Source: Liolophura sinensis (Eukaryota; Mollusca; Polyplacophora; Chitonida; Chitonidae). Taken from it: DNA of 64,000 bases. Where the stretch lies: NCBI RefSeq assembly GCF_032854445.1, contig NC_088300.1:11127191-11191190 (forward strand). The letters are read 5' to 3'. The translations under genes were made by a program, and so were the position numbers. How positions within the stretch are numbered: the stretch's first letter is position 1; each line of letters begins with the position of its first letter. Below the pieces are notes generated by a model. It was not told where the DNA came from. It made no database searches and saw nothing but the letters and a program-made list of their open reading frames with translations. Positions 1-11,933 of the stretch are shown one piece after another.

Positions 1-48
1 CTAATAACCTACTTGGTAATGATTATTGTGCAGTATGGTATCAGCCTG

Positions 49-2088
49 TCATAGCAACATCAGCAGTGTGAGAGTTGTGTGTAGAACAGATAGTCAGCTG
101 ACTCTTAGTTTGCCCCTCAGTCTGCTCCAAGTACAACCGTAGTGTGTGAGAGTTGTGTGTACAACAGATAGTCAACTGACTCTTAGTTTGCCCCTCAGTC
201 TGCTCCAAGTACAACCGTAGTGTGTGAGAGTTGTGTGTAGAACAGATAGTCAGCTGACTCTGCTCCTAGTACAACCATAGTGTGTGAGAGTTGTGTGTAC
301 AACAGATAGTCAGCTTACTGTGTTAGTTTGCCCCACAGTCTGCTCCAAGTACAACCATAGTTTGTGAGAGTTGTGTGTACAACAGATAGTCAACTGACTA
401 TGTGTTAGTTTGCCCCACAGTCTGCTCCAAGTACAACCGTAGTTTGTGAGAGTTGTGTGTACAACAGATAGTCAACTGACTGTGTGTTAGTTTGCCCCAC
501 AGTCTGCTCCTAGTACAACCGTAGTGTGTGAGAGTTGTGTGTACAGCAGATAGTCAGCTGACTGTGTGTTAGTTTGCCACACAGTCTGCTCCAAGTACAA
601 CCGTAGTTTGTGAGAGTTGTGTGTACAACAGATAGTCAACTGACTGTGTGTTAGTTTGCCCCACAGTCTGATCCTAGTACAACCGTAGTGTGTGAGAGTT
701 GTGTGTACAACAGATAGTCAGCTGACTGTGTTAGTTTGCCCCTCAGTCTGCTCCAAGTACAACCGTAGTTTGTGAGAGTTATGTGTACAACAGATAGTCA
801 ACTGACTGTGTGTTAGTTTGCCCCACAGTCTGCTCCTAGTACAACTGTAGTGTGTGAGAGTTGTGTGTACAACAGAAAGTCAACTGACTGTGTTAGTTTT
901 CCCCACAGTCTGCTCCAAGTACAACCGTAGTTTGTGAGAGTTGTGTGTACAACAGATAGTCAACTGACTGTGTGTTAGTTTGCCCCAAAGTCTGATCCTA
1001 GTACAACCGTAGTGTGTGAGAGTTGTGTGTACAGCAGATAGTCAGCTGACTGTGTGTTAGTTTGCCCCACAGTCTGCTCCAAGTACAACCGTAGTTTGTG
1101 AGAGTTGTGTGTACAACAGATAGTCAACTGACTGTGTGTTAGTTTGCCCCACAGTCTGCTCCTAGTACAACCGTAGTGTGTGAGAGTTGTGTGTACAACA
1201 GATAGTCAGCTGACTGTGTTAGTTTGCCCCTCAATCTGCTCCAAGTACAACTGTAGTTTGTGAGAGTTGTGTGTACAACAGATAGTCAACTGACTGTGTG
1301 TTAGTTTGCCCCACAGTCTGCTCCTAGTACAACCGTAGTGTGTGAGAGTTGTGTGTACAACAGAAAGTCAACTGACTGTGTGTTAGTTTGCCCCACATTT
1401 TACTCCTAGTACAACCGTAGTGTGTGGGAGATGTGTGTACAACAGATTGTCAACTGACTGTGATAGTTTGCCCCACAGTCTGCTCCAAGTACAACCGTAG
1501 TGTGTGATAGTTGTATGGAGATCAAATATTCATCAGACTGTGTGTTAGTCTGTTCCACACTCTGCTCGTAGTACAACCATAGTGTCTGAAAGTTGTGTGT
1601 ACAAAGATAGTCAATTGACTGTGTTAGTTTGCCCCCCAGTTTGCTCCTAGTACAACTGTAGTGTCTGAAATTTGTGTGTACAACGGATAGTCAGCTGAAT
1701 GTGTGTTTGGTTGCCCCACAGTTTGCTGCTAGTACAACCATAATGTGTGAGAGTTGTGTGTACAACAGATTGTCAGGTGACTGTGTGTTAGTTTGCCCCA
1801 CAGTTTGCTCCTGGTATAACCATAGTGTCTGAAAGTTGTGTGTCAACTGAATGTGTGTTTGTTTGTCCCGCAGTGTGTTGGTCTGAGTACAACCATTGTG
1901 TGAGAGCTGTGTGTACAGCAGATAATCAACTGATTATGTGTTTGTTTGCCCCATATTCTTGAGCATGGCGTAAAACACCAGTCAAATAAATAAAACAAAT
2001 TGTTTGCCCCACAGTAGTAAAATGATAGTGTTTGAGAGTTGTGTATACAGCAGATTGTCAGCTGACTGTGTGTTTGTTTTCCCCACAG
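49..2088 (+). repeat. 82-bp tandem array of the KCTD3 splice acceptor
   Basis: About 25 units with a step of 78-82 bp (one shortened to 60 bp near 240), degenerating towards the right. Each unit holds a T-rich stretch, a CCCCACAG acceptor-like end and a copy of the first ~20 bases of the exon that starts at 2089 (tgctccaagtacaacc in the array, tgctctgagtacaacc in the exon). The real acceptor at 2088 is the last unit. In the exon frame an array unit reaches a TGA within about ten codons, so use of an upstream copy should truncate the protein. A SINE tail fragment sits inside the array near 1962-2000. Confidence 0.9.
1962..2000 (+). mobile_element. SINE 3' tail fragment inside the acceptor array
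   Basis: The sequence gcgtaaaacaccagtcaaat followed by A-rich AAATAAAT is the 3' end of the tRNA-derived SINE seen elsewhere in the window. It interrupts the last degenerate units of the KCTD3 acceptor array. Confidence 0.6.
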
Positions 2089-4169
2089 TTTGCTCTGAGT
2101 ACAACCACGTGAGGACGTGGAGCGTCACGCGGTTTAGGGGGATGATATCCACCCAACCCGGATCCACTCCCCTCGCCTCCTTCAAGATTGTTTCCTTAGA
2201 GGAGATGGACCCACACGTCAGTTACAGTGCAGGCAATGATTTTGGTGAGTACACTGGTTACAGCAGATGATCTAAGAAACATGAAAAAATCAGGAAAACT
2301 GTCAAAAAACAAATATCTTCTTGCATTTAACAGCTCAGCTTTCTGCATACATGTAGCACATTTTGGCTACACATTGAGTAGGCCTACTTTACATGTGACA
2401 CAGTTATTAAATAATGAAATAATGGTTTGTTTTTTGTTTTGTTTTTTTTTTTGGTTTTGTAATGTAACTGTCACCTTGAGGAAAGTTTGTTCATAACTCA
2501 GTGATGTACATGTATTAGTACTCTGCATGTAGGTCCATTTGGGGAGCAAGATGACCAGCAGGTGTTTGTCCAGAAGGTCGTCCCGGAGACTGACCAGCTG
2601 TTTGTTCGTCTATCCTCCACTGGACAGAGGTTAGTTTTGTATTCAGAATGGTTCATTGGCGAATGTATCATGCAACTTGATGGAAGATCTGTCTGTCCAT
2701 CTGTCCATGAATTGTTCTGAATTCCTATCCAAGTGGTTAATCACAGTAACTTGAAACTTGGTCCATAGCTTCATAATGACTGATCCACAAGTTACTGATC
2801 AAGTTGTAGTTTCGGACGATTTCGTTCATTTTTGATAAAATTATGACCGTTCTGCCCTGTTTTTGAATATAGAAGATGGAGATAGTAGTTTGATTTGATA
2901 TGTGTTCTTTTCATCAGCGTACATGTCAGCCTGTTACAGTGCTGGTATATTCTGTCACCTCTCGCAACCATTCAGTCAATCAACCAATCAGTTGCTCTGT
3001 CTTACCTGCAGGGTGTGTGTGATCCAGTCTGTGGACAGTAGCACAATCAGTGCGTTTTGCGTGCATGAGTGTGAGGGCTCAAGCAGGATGGGGTCACGCC
3101 CCCGACGCTATCTCTTCACGGGTCATTCCAACGGGAGCATCCAGGTAACTCAGGGGTAGCAGATTATAAAGGGACCTGTACTTTGCATAACTGAAAAATA
3201 CTCCCAGATTAAGAGGATAAGTCTACTGCAGCAAGCATGTTCTGTAACACCTGAACAGAAAGCCCTGTGCGCCAGTTCTGAACACTTGCTAGGAGAATAT
3301 TTAAAGTAAAATGTTAAGATTTTGAATTTCTGAGTAGTGCTAAAAGAACTCAGTGTGCCATTATTATGATGGGTGAGATTTGGAACACCTGCATCTGTGA
3401 TCTGCTCATTTATAGTATAGGTGACACCTGGTTTTATTTATATATTTACAGATGTGGGACTTGACTACTGCCATAGACATAATGAACAAGGCTGATCAGC
3501 GTGAGTATAGCCTCGCAAAAGTAGAGACAATTTTGTTTAAATAATGTAAACTTAATATTTAATTGTTTAAATATTTCATGCTTGCCTGTGCTTTGACTGT
3601 AGGTATTAATGTATGGCTAGATTTTGCCACATGTATTTAGGCCTGCAGTGAGTTTATTTCCATCCCAAGAGTTATCTGCAACATATATGTCACTTAAAGT
3701 AAAATATGTCTCCGTTATAAACACTTTATTGTTTTTTCTGACTGTTGGTTGGATATGGATGTTTGTGTGGACAACATTGCCAAAGAGTCATCTGTTCATT
3801 CAGTGCTCTTATCACAGTCCTACTTCATTCTCCATCTAATTATCTACCTTACTTTCTTACCTCATTCTCTGTCTGATTATCTCCCTTACAGCCTCGTCTC
3901 ACTCTAGCCCTCTCCCGGGTGGACCCACCGCCTCAGAACTGGTGAAGGTGTTAGATCAGTGTGACCTCATCAACTCCCGAGGCTCTACTCCCTGTGTCAG
4001 CCCTTCCCCCTCCATGATGCTCGCCCCTGGCTTTCTGCAGGGCCTTCACTTTTCACGCTCCAAGGGAATCCCACCGGGGGTGTGGAGTGGGGGCGGGGCT
4101 CAGCCTGGAGATATTCCCCATCTGGAGGGTGCTACTGCAGACACACGTTTTCAGATCACACGGTTCTGA
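2089..4169 (+). CDS. KCTD3: KCTD3/SHKBP1 homologue, last five exons (5' part off window)
   Basis: Exons read from splice consensus and continuous phase: 2089-2244, 2533-2629, 3012-3144, 3452-3500 and 3892-4169 (stop TGA), giving 237 residues of the C-terminal half. The first exon here takes one base from an exon left of the window. The translation carries family signatures: [20 protein letters not shown], then QQVFVQKV, then [20 protein letters not shown] running into a WD40 unit that ends MWDLTTA, then LDQCDL. In vertebrates KCTD3 and SHKBP1 have an N-terminal BTB domain followed by a WD40 propeller. KCTD3 binds HCN channels and SHKBP1 binds SH3KBP1; whether this homologue does either is inference. 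The C-terminus after [11 protein letters not shown] is not similar to the vertebrate tail I know and is short, so a further exon cannot be excluded. The upstream intron ends in a large array copied from this gene's own acceptor. Confidence 0.88.
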
Positions 4170-5132
4170 CAATCACAGAAGATGGATTCTTAATTTACAC
4201 AGAAGTAATCTTTGGTTTTGTTTATCAGCAAAGTCTCACTTCTTGCAAGAAAAAAAGAGCTCTCATCGTAGGTAATTACATCTGTCTGTGTCTGCCCATG
4301 TCGAAGTTCAAGGCAGGTAAATCTTAGAAATCCGACTGTAAACACTCAGATCTTCCAAACTCTATGACAGCACTGGGCATCATACATGTAGCTAGTGTCT
4401 TCTGCATGGTTTTCCATGTTAGACAACATTCAAATTTTTGAGAATTAAACCTATTTGCAACAAAGAGATAGCATCATCATATCAACAAAATAAGGGGCAA
4501 ATGATGATTTTTATTAAATTGATGCTGTATCTTTTTGATTGCTTGTTAGATGTTATGTAATCAGGCTTACATTGTGCAATGGGAAATTCTTCCACAAGCA
4601 TGTCCCTCGCTATATTCTCAGTAACTATGAAATTAAAGTTCATATTTTTATGCTGTCAGTCTTGTCTCTGAACGACATATGACATTTCTGCCTGTTTATT
4701 ATCATAGTATGCCCAAGGGTCTGAAAAGATGTGACTACAGTTGAATCCATCATGCAGATTTGACAATGGGTGACCATTCACTGAAAAAGTTCTTAGCAGC
4801 GTTTAAAGATGTCACTGAAGTGGAGCACTCATCAAAGGAGCTTTGGCGATGGAGTAGATGTTACACTGATAGACTAGTCACTGATGGAATCCATTACAGG
4901 CATGATAAGATAGACTTGAGACAGGATGAACCCATCTGTATCTACAGAACACTACAACACATGGACATGCAATTTTACTGTTGTTTGCATTTCTGGTGTG
5001 GAAAGAAAACAGCTGCCAGATAGATAGCCCTGAAGAATGATAACTGAAAGGTGAAAAAGGCTCAAAGTTTTCAAGTGAAATTGTCATTTTGATTTCTTAA
5101 TGGCGTGTGCCTGTACTTGATTGTTACACAGG
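4170..5132. other. Intergenic / KCTD3 3' flank, nothing recognised
   Basis: AT-rich sequence after the KCTD3 stop codon. It presumably contains the 3' UTR, but no convincing polyadenylation signal was placed. An 87-codon ORF at 4760-5023 has no recognisable family and is not called. Confidence 0.5.
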
Positions 5133-5310
5133 TAGTGAGACCTTCCATGGCCTGTGACCATACTCAGATGTTAATTTACAGGTGAGACTTTCCATGGTCT
5201 GTGGCCATACTAAAGTGTTAATATATAAATGAGACCTTCCATGGCCTGTGGCCGTACTCAAGTGTTAATGTACAGGTGAGACTTTCCGTGGCCTTGGCTG
5301 TACTTAAATA
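5133..5310. repeat. 46-48-bp tandem repeat, about 4 copies
   Basis: Units begin gtgagaccttccatggcctg, followed by a TGGCCATACT-like segment and gttaat. They start near 5133, 5182, 5230 and 5276. Confidence 0.8.
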
Positions 5311-5669
5311 AATGAAAGTGTATATACATTCATTTGTTTATATCACGTTGGTCCCCATACATTCGTCTGTTTTGTTGGCCTTACTGACCAAATGTATATT
5401 GCTATGTGTGGCAATTCATGTTTCCGGTGACTTATTTAGACTCAGTGGGAAATAGCTTTACCAGAACAGGGGTGACATCCAGTTAATATGCCTACCCTGT
5501 TCTAGCAGGATAGAGACTATGTGGATGTTTGGTGGGAGACAGAGTTAGTGTCGCTGGTATGCTGTGGAATAAAATGATAACTTAGATTGTGTTGTATGAA
5601 AGTCTTCATTGCCTGTTTATATTATAGGCAAAATTCTGATTTGTTCTCCTCAACAGAATAGTAGTTATG

Positions 5670-6240
5670 GAATAGGTGTATACTGGGGTTATATGACCTG
5701 ACATACTTGTATGCTGGGCTCATGTGTCCTGACATAAGCGTATGCTGGGGCTGTGTGACCTGACATAGGTATATGCTGGGGTTATGTGACCTGATGTAGG
5801 TATATGCTGTGTTTATGTGACCTGATATATGTGTATGCTGGGTTTATTTGACCTGAGATAGGTATATGCTTTGGTTATATGGCCAGATATACATATATGC
5901 AGGGGTTATGTGACCTGACATACATATATGCTGGGGTTATGTGACCTGACATACATATATGCTGGGGTTATATGGCTTGACTTACATATATGCTGGGGTT
6001 ATGTGACCTGACATAGGTATATGCTGGGGTTATGTTACCTGACATAGGTATATGCTGGGGTTATGTGACCTAACATAGATATATGCTGGGGTTATGTGAC
6101 CTGACATGCGTGTATGCTGGGTTTATGTGACCTGACATACGTGTATGCTGGGGTTATGTGACCTAACATAGGTACATTGTATATGCTGGGGTTATGTGAC
6201 CTGACATACATGTATGCTGGGGTTATGTGGCCTGATATGC
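5670..6240. repeat. 31-bp minisatellite, about 18 copies
   Basis: The unit tatgctggggttatgtgacc followed by tgacataggta repeats with point changes. It lies in the KCTD3-BAHD1 intergenic region. Confidence 0.9.
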
Positions 6241-8628
6241 AGGATGAATTTAGGGGTAGGACAAGATTTGATTTTGATAAAAATATTCTAAAGTTACATC
6301 ACTGTACATGTGTGGCACATCATTCTTTTTGATGTACTATTACATGTCCTTCTACCATGTTGGTGATATATTTTGGTGCAAAATTTTCTAAACTAATAGA
6401 TGTGTACAGGAGTGTGCCCAATTCTGGCTGAGTGCAGTGATGCAGTAGTTGAGTACAGCTGTGCCGGAGGGAATCGCATTTCTCTTTTAGTCTTCGTGAT
6501 TTTTGTTAAAAGTGCATGTATATTTGAATCTTTTGCATTGTTGAAATGTTGACATTTTGTATTGGCATAAACCAGTTATTTTCATCATGAAGTTTTATAT
6601 CCCAACATGAGGCACACTCAAAGTGTGCTGTGTTTATAACCTGACACAGTCCAAGCATGGTGATTTTATAAACATTTATGTGATTTACCAAGGGATAGCT
6701 CATTAAGTGCCGTCCTGTTTTAGAATATGTTTGCATGTAGCGAAACCATTAAACATTGTTAGTCATAAGATGTTTTACACGCTTGTTAGTCCCTTATTAA
6801 TGTTTTGGACACGTTATATACATGTTATTCTTATGTTTTACACTAGCACTTTAGGTATACTGGACAGTTTGTGTATGATAATTTCAAACTTTTGTATATG
6901 CTTGTATAAAGGACAGGTAAATTTGCCGTGTATGACACCACCTGTCCCAAAATATTGTATGGGTTTTTCTCGGAGATGACCTCTGCATCATAGACGACCT
7001 CTACATCATAGACGACCTGTTTGTTATAGATGACCTCTCATTTCAAAATATATGACCTCTTTATCATAAATGACCTCTCTGCCATAGATGGCCTTTCAGT
7101 TATAGGTGAGGTAGATCTGCCAATATTGCATTAGAGAGTTAGTTGGCTAAACCCCTAGATTTGTTTGAAATCTGCTAATAGTTGAGGATACAGGAAATTG
7201 TATCCTGTTTGGGATGATAATCCAGACGATTTATTTGCAAATTATTTTATAAGAAATCATTTATCCTAATAGCTTCACCTTGGTACCTGGATTTTGTCCT
7301 GAAGAGAAGGCATTGACCTCAGTGAAGGCTAGCTGGAGTTTTCTCTTTGATTTACTATTTAAGGCTTTCTGAAAAGACAATTGTATAAGTTCATGCACAG
7401 GATATATGTTTGTATAGTAAGTATTGCATAAGTGCTGGGGAGACACTTTTCTGATGTGTATAAGCGGTGATTATGTCAGTATTTATATGGATGTACATGC
7501 ATATATCTATAAATAAACTGAATGATAGATAAATTCAAGTTTCTTGCTATTTCTGAACATTTGGGATCTAAATTCCAGGCTGGAAACGTGTTTATATTGG
7601 GCCCCTACAGCCTTTTATTTCACAGGCTATATAAATACTTGTATTTTGTACTGAATACAAGTGTATTGATCATGATGATTTTAAAGGCTAAGCTCAAACC
7701 CTATTTGACACGCTTTCAGTGTTGGGGTACAAAATATATTTGACTCTGCCCTATATTGGTATTGTGTAACCTGATACTGTTATCTAATTGAACATTGTTC
7801 GAGTCCAATTCCGAGAACAATAATAATTTGTACAGGTCCAGACTTCAAATAGCTTGTTAAAAACTTTTAACTATTCAAGCCAGTAGTTTGAAATGAAGTT
7901 CCGTTTGATTTGCATTACAAATGATATATTAATGTCAGACTAAACTTTTAATCTACTTCTGAGCATTCTCTGTGTGCGATATTTTAGTCAGAAGCATTTG
8001 TACTATTATAGTTACTTTTGTAACTCTTTGATGTTTCTGTATTTGAAAGCAGCTGCAACAATTTAATATCTGAACTGAAAAACGCCCCAAGAAGTTTATT
8101 ATCGTACAAACCATGGCGAACCTCTCCATAATTTGATCAACTTTTTGTTGCTACCAATTTGATGAATAGTGATTAGTAGCCAAGAAATCGACTTTTAATA
8201 TAGGTTAAGGTCTAGTTCACAGCTGAGAGGACGTCCAAAATAAAATGTGGGTATGGGACTTCCGCCAGCGCTGTGGGCGGAACGAAAATAGGAGCCATTT
8301 AAAGCTTAATTGTCAGGGACAAAAGTCAGGTGAATTACATTCGCCGACGGCTTCGCGGTCTTCTGGACAGTTTTAATCTCATTCCATCGCGAATACATGA
8401 GTGGTAATTCCATAATATCTCGCTTTTGTGCCTTACAGCTGTCAACGTTGGCAACATTTTTTCCGCGGGCTACGTATGCATGCCGAACGATGTTTGACTT
8501 TTCGTACTGTGTCACATCAACTCGATGTCTATATTTCTTGTCGTTTTAAAAGCGTCACTTAATAAATCTAATTTAGAATACGTTTCCAAAACAACGTCGT
8601 TGTCCACCTTTGCTCCTTTTACTCAAAT
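6241..8628. other. Intergenic, mostly featureless
   Basis: AT-rich. A short tandem repeat at about 6976-7110 has an ~18-20-bp unit (gacctctgcatcatagac). On the minus strand a 69-codon ORF at 8306-8515 lies in a locally GC-richer stretch, but no family is recognised and it is not called. Nothing else is supportable. Confidence 0.5.
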
Positions 8629-8725
8629 ATTTATTTATTCATTTGATTGGTGTTTAACGCCGTACTAAAGAATATTTCACTTATACGACGGCGGCCAACA
8701 TAATGATGGGAGGAAATATGGCCTT
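8629..8725 (-). mobile_element. SINE fragment (3' half, reverse)
   Basis: Starts with the A/T-rich tail in reverse (TTTATTTATT), then gattggtgtttaacgccgta, then aagaatatttcacttatacg and the GGCGGCCAACATAATGATGGGAGGAAA block. These are the 3' half of the common SINE of this window. The tRNA head is absent. Confidence 0.85.
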
Positions 8726-11410
8726 TTACTCAAATAAGGTGACATATTTTAGATGATGTCGGTTTCTCAACATGACTGACGTAGCAACTGAGATCAATCT
8801 GGTAGACATAAAGTCACACCGTAACTCAAAACAAGCCCAGTTATCGAGTTCGACTCAGATTTCCTGAGTAAATGTTTGATAACGCCCAGAGTAATTTGTT
8901 ACAAAGGTGCATAAATGTCTTTCCGGATAGACCTTGTATAAATTGGATTTGGCTATAAAATATCGCATACATTTATCGAGCTTTGGCAGTGGGGTAGCTA
9001 ACTACAGATACAATGAGGTAATGGGCTGCACACGTCGCCCAGGCTAAGGATGGCAGCCTCCGCGTATCAGTAAATATAAGCCATCCTTAGACCCGATTTT
9101 CGAGCAAAGTGATTGGCTGAAACGCTTTCCAACTGAACAGTGAAGGTCAAGTCGGTCAACACCCAACTCTGCTCAACTTACGTCAGGTCGTAAGCGCTCG
9201 TGCATGCAAAATAATGACGAGACTCATTTGGAGTTGTACTCCAATCGTTACCTATATGCCTGTGAATGTTCAAGTCGCACAAGCCATCAGCGACTGGGAC
9301 CAACTGCGTATGACCAGTTGAGTTGAGTTGAGTCACGTCTTAAGCTATAGTCTCCGTCTGAAAATCGCCACTGGAGAGGGACTTGGAAACTCGTACAACG
9401 AGTACGCCTGTCAACAGCTTCAGATGCACGCTCGTTGGAACAAAAGGTGACTACCCAATGTCAGAGGAAGAAACTGATGAACAAATGTAGGTCACCAAAT
9501 CCGCACACCTGCATCTTATCTGAAAATGGCTCTTCTCAGAGGCACCCACACCCTTCAAAAGAATTCCTCCCTCCTCTGAGCACACAACTTATTCATTCAC
9601 TCGTGTTTCATACACTCATTTATCCCTGTATCATTATATTCTCAACGACCCCCACGCCTCAAAGAAACAAGAACACCCTATGCAAAGCATCAGGTTTCTT
9701 TAACTGTCTTTTTCAAGGTACATTAAGCTAATGCCATAAAAATTTGGTCAATGTGACAACAGACGGATAAAATCCGGCTTTGAAGTCATATAGGAACATC
9801 TCTTTCTTTTTTCTATTGCAAAATGTCATTGCTGGTAGTGGTTAAATTTGTACTTTTACTTAGTCTTAATGTTATTACCTATACACAAAAATCGATTGCA
9901 AAATAACGATTTATATCCCTTGTAAAACATCGCCCTATCTACACCTCTTTTTATTCCAAAGCCAAAAGTAGTTTATCAACCAAATTTGAATACACACCAG
10001 TAATATTTTTCAGTGGTCGTAGAAATATTTCTTACATTTTATTTTCATTTTAAGTTCTACCGCAACAATAAAATCAATGTCCTCGCATAAAAATGCGGTC
10101 AAGAACACGTCTAAAACGCAACCAATGATTATGTGTTAGAATTAATGAAACACAATGTAAACAGCGCTCGAAATCTGGCAAATACAAGCGATGTCCATCA
10201 TAGATAATGTCTTGGATTGTCAGTATTTCCTTTATAATGCAACTCATCCGAATCAACAATGCCTCAGTATCACAGCACTTTATTTTAACCATTAGATTCA
10301 TATATAGCCAAGAAAACACTCCCATCACTCAGTGCTTATATGCTTGACTCACTTCTATAAAACAGCCAATTCATAGTGTTCAAGACATCTAGCTTATTTC
10401 CTACGACAGTAAACTCAAAAGATTTCTTTGGTTCCTTTTCGCAGCAAGTCTATATTTCATAGGTAAGACGCCGTAGGAATGGACCAAAGAGAAATTTTCA
10501 TGTTTAACTATGTATATGTCTAAGTAGATGAATGCCTGTTTCGACGCAAATACAGACTCAAACTATATAACAAAACCTTTTAAGAAGAAGAAAACATAAA
10601 AATAATGCCAAAATCAGATGAAAAAGCGTCAAAAATGCAAATATATTGTTTAATATTTGTTTTCTTTCAGGAAGAAAGTGTACATGTATTTGAAAATATT
10701 TTTGGATGGCACGGTGCATATTTGAGACAACCTCTTGGTATACATGTATATAGCTTTTGTCCGTCACCCACGTATATATCGTCTTTGCATAACAATGTTA
10801 AATTTAAATATGGATGTGACGCATGTGTAAGACGTTTATTTGAATATAAATTTGTTCTTTATATCCAAACACATAATCTGAATTAAATTACAATTTATGA
10901 ATATATTAAAAAATATCAGTATAATTAAAATCCAGACTGAACACATTTGTTGGCTGAAAAGACCTATTTCTAGTGCAAATATATTTATTAAACACGCCTT
11001 ACATCATCATTTATAACAGCACAAAGACCTAGAATATATACCAAAAGGTGGTCCCAGATACTCATCATACAGAAATTGTTTTCAAGCATGTGTTTCTCTT
11101 TAAAGAAAAAAGCGAAAATTTTTGCAGCAACCTTTTATGATGAAGATTGAAATCGTCCATGTTTATACACGCTGTAGCATATGTAACTAAGCCAGATATG
11201 TACACACCATATCAGATTTTTCTGGGATATCGCCATCAATTAATGTATAGTTAATAATATCAAAATGAAGCCATCTCTCTTGTCACACAATCGAGAGAAA
11301 GCTCTTGTCGTTTTTATAAATGCACAAAGCCAGATAGGGAGAGTAGGCCTATATCTAGTACAGTTCTATAAACTGTTTAATATGCAAGATGGTAACCTGA
11401 ATATAATTTA
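8726..11410. other. Intergenic, nothing recognised
   Basis: No exon with family similarity, RNA gene or repeat array was found. Short ORFs on either strand look random. A GC-richer stretch at about 9000-9450 has no recognised content. Confidence 0.45.
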
Positions 11411-11495
11411 CTTATTTATCTGACTGGTGTTTCACGCCATACTCAAGAATATTTCTTTTATACGACAGCGGCCAGTATTATGGTGGGAAGGAGCC
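11411..11495 (-). mobile_element. SINE fragment (3' half, reverse)
   Basis: Contains tgactggtgtttcacgccat, then caagaatatttcttttatac, then the GCGGCCAGTATTATGGTGGGAAGGA block. It ends before the tRNA-derived head. A poly-C run follows at about 11550-11570. Confidence 0.85.
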
Positions 11496-11816
11496 AGAAT
11501 TGGAGCTAAACCAATTATGAACTCCGATAATTATGGTTTGTCATTTGCCCCCCCCCCCCCCAATACCCCCCCCAAAGAACATGCAAAAAAAATAAAATAA
11601 ATAAAACAATACAGTGGTATATTCTGATTAAGGTGCTGCATTAGATCTTGGCTAGGGATTGTATATGGTGTATATGCTTGGGTGACGAGATAACATCAAT
11701 GAACAACACACTCCTCAGTGGTCACTGTAGCAACAAACATATAGCATAAGATCTGACATCAGTCCTGCCTGTCATGGGTGAGGCCACGTGTCTACCGCTC
11801 GTAAACAACCAAACAC

Positions 11817-11933
11817 ATGGGAAACAGCGCCCTCTGGCGAGCAATCTCGGCAAATATGGCGACGTCTGCCAAATGCGGAAACGGGCAGCGCGGCCGAAAA
11901 CAAACACAGAAAACATCCAAGCAAAAGAGTCAG
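11817..11933 (+). CDS. BAHD1: BAHD1 first coding exon (predicted)
   Basis: Two in-frame ATGs (11817 and 11856) lead a short Lys/Gln/Ser-rich peptide ending KQKSQ at a GTTGGT donor, phase 0. That phase matches the exon-2 acceptor at 23085. The local GC-rich stretch (about 11760-11930, with CG dinucleotides) is unlike its AT-rich surroundings and would fit a promoter-proximal first exon. This is the weakest exon of the gene because vertebrate N-termini do not help. Confidence 0.55.

Noticed and set aside
1-2088. CRISPR array
   Set aside because: Repeats are contiguous without unique spacers, and the genome is eukaryotic.
4760-5023. 87-codon ORF downstream of KCTD3
   Set aside because: No family recognised, and the length is within chance expectation for a long AT-rich stretch.
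8306-8515. 69-codon minus-strand ORF in a GC-richer stretch
   Set aside because: The composition is suggestive of a first exon, but no family, splice junction or promoter feature could be tied to it.
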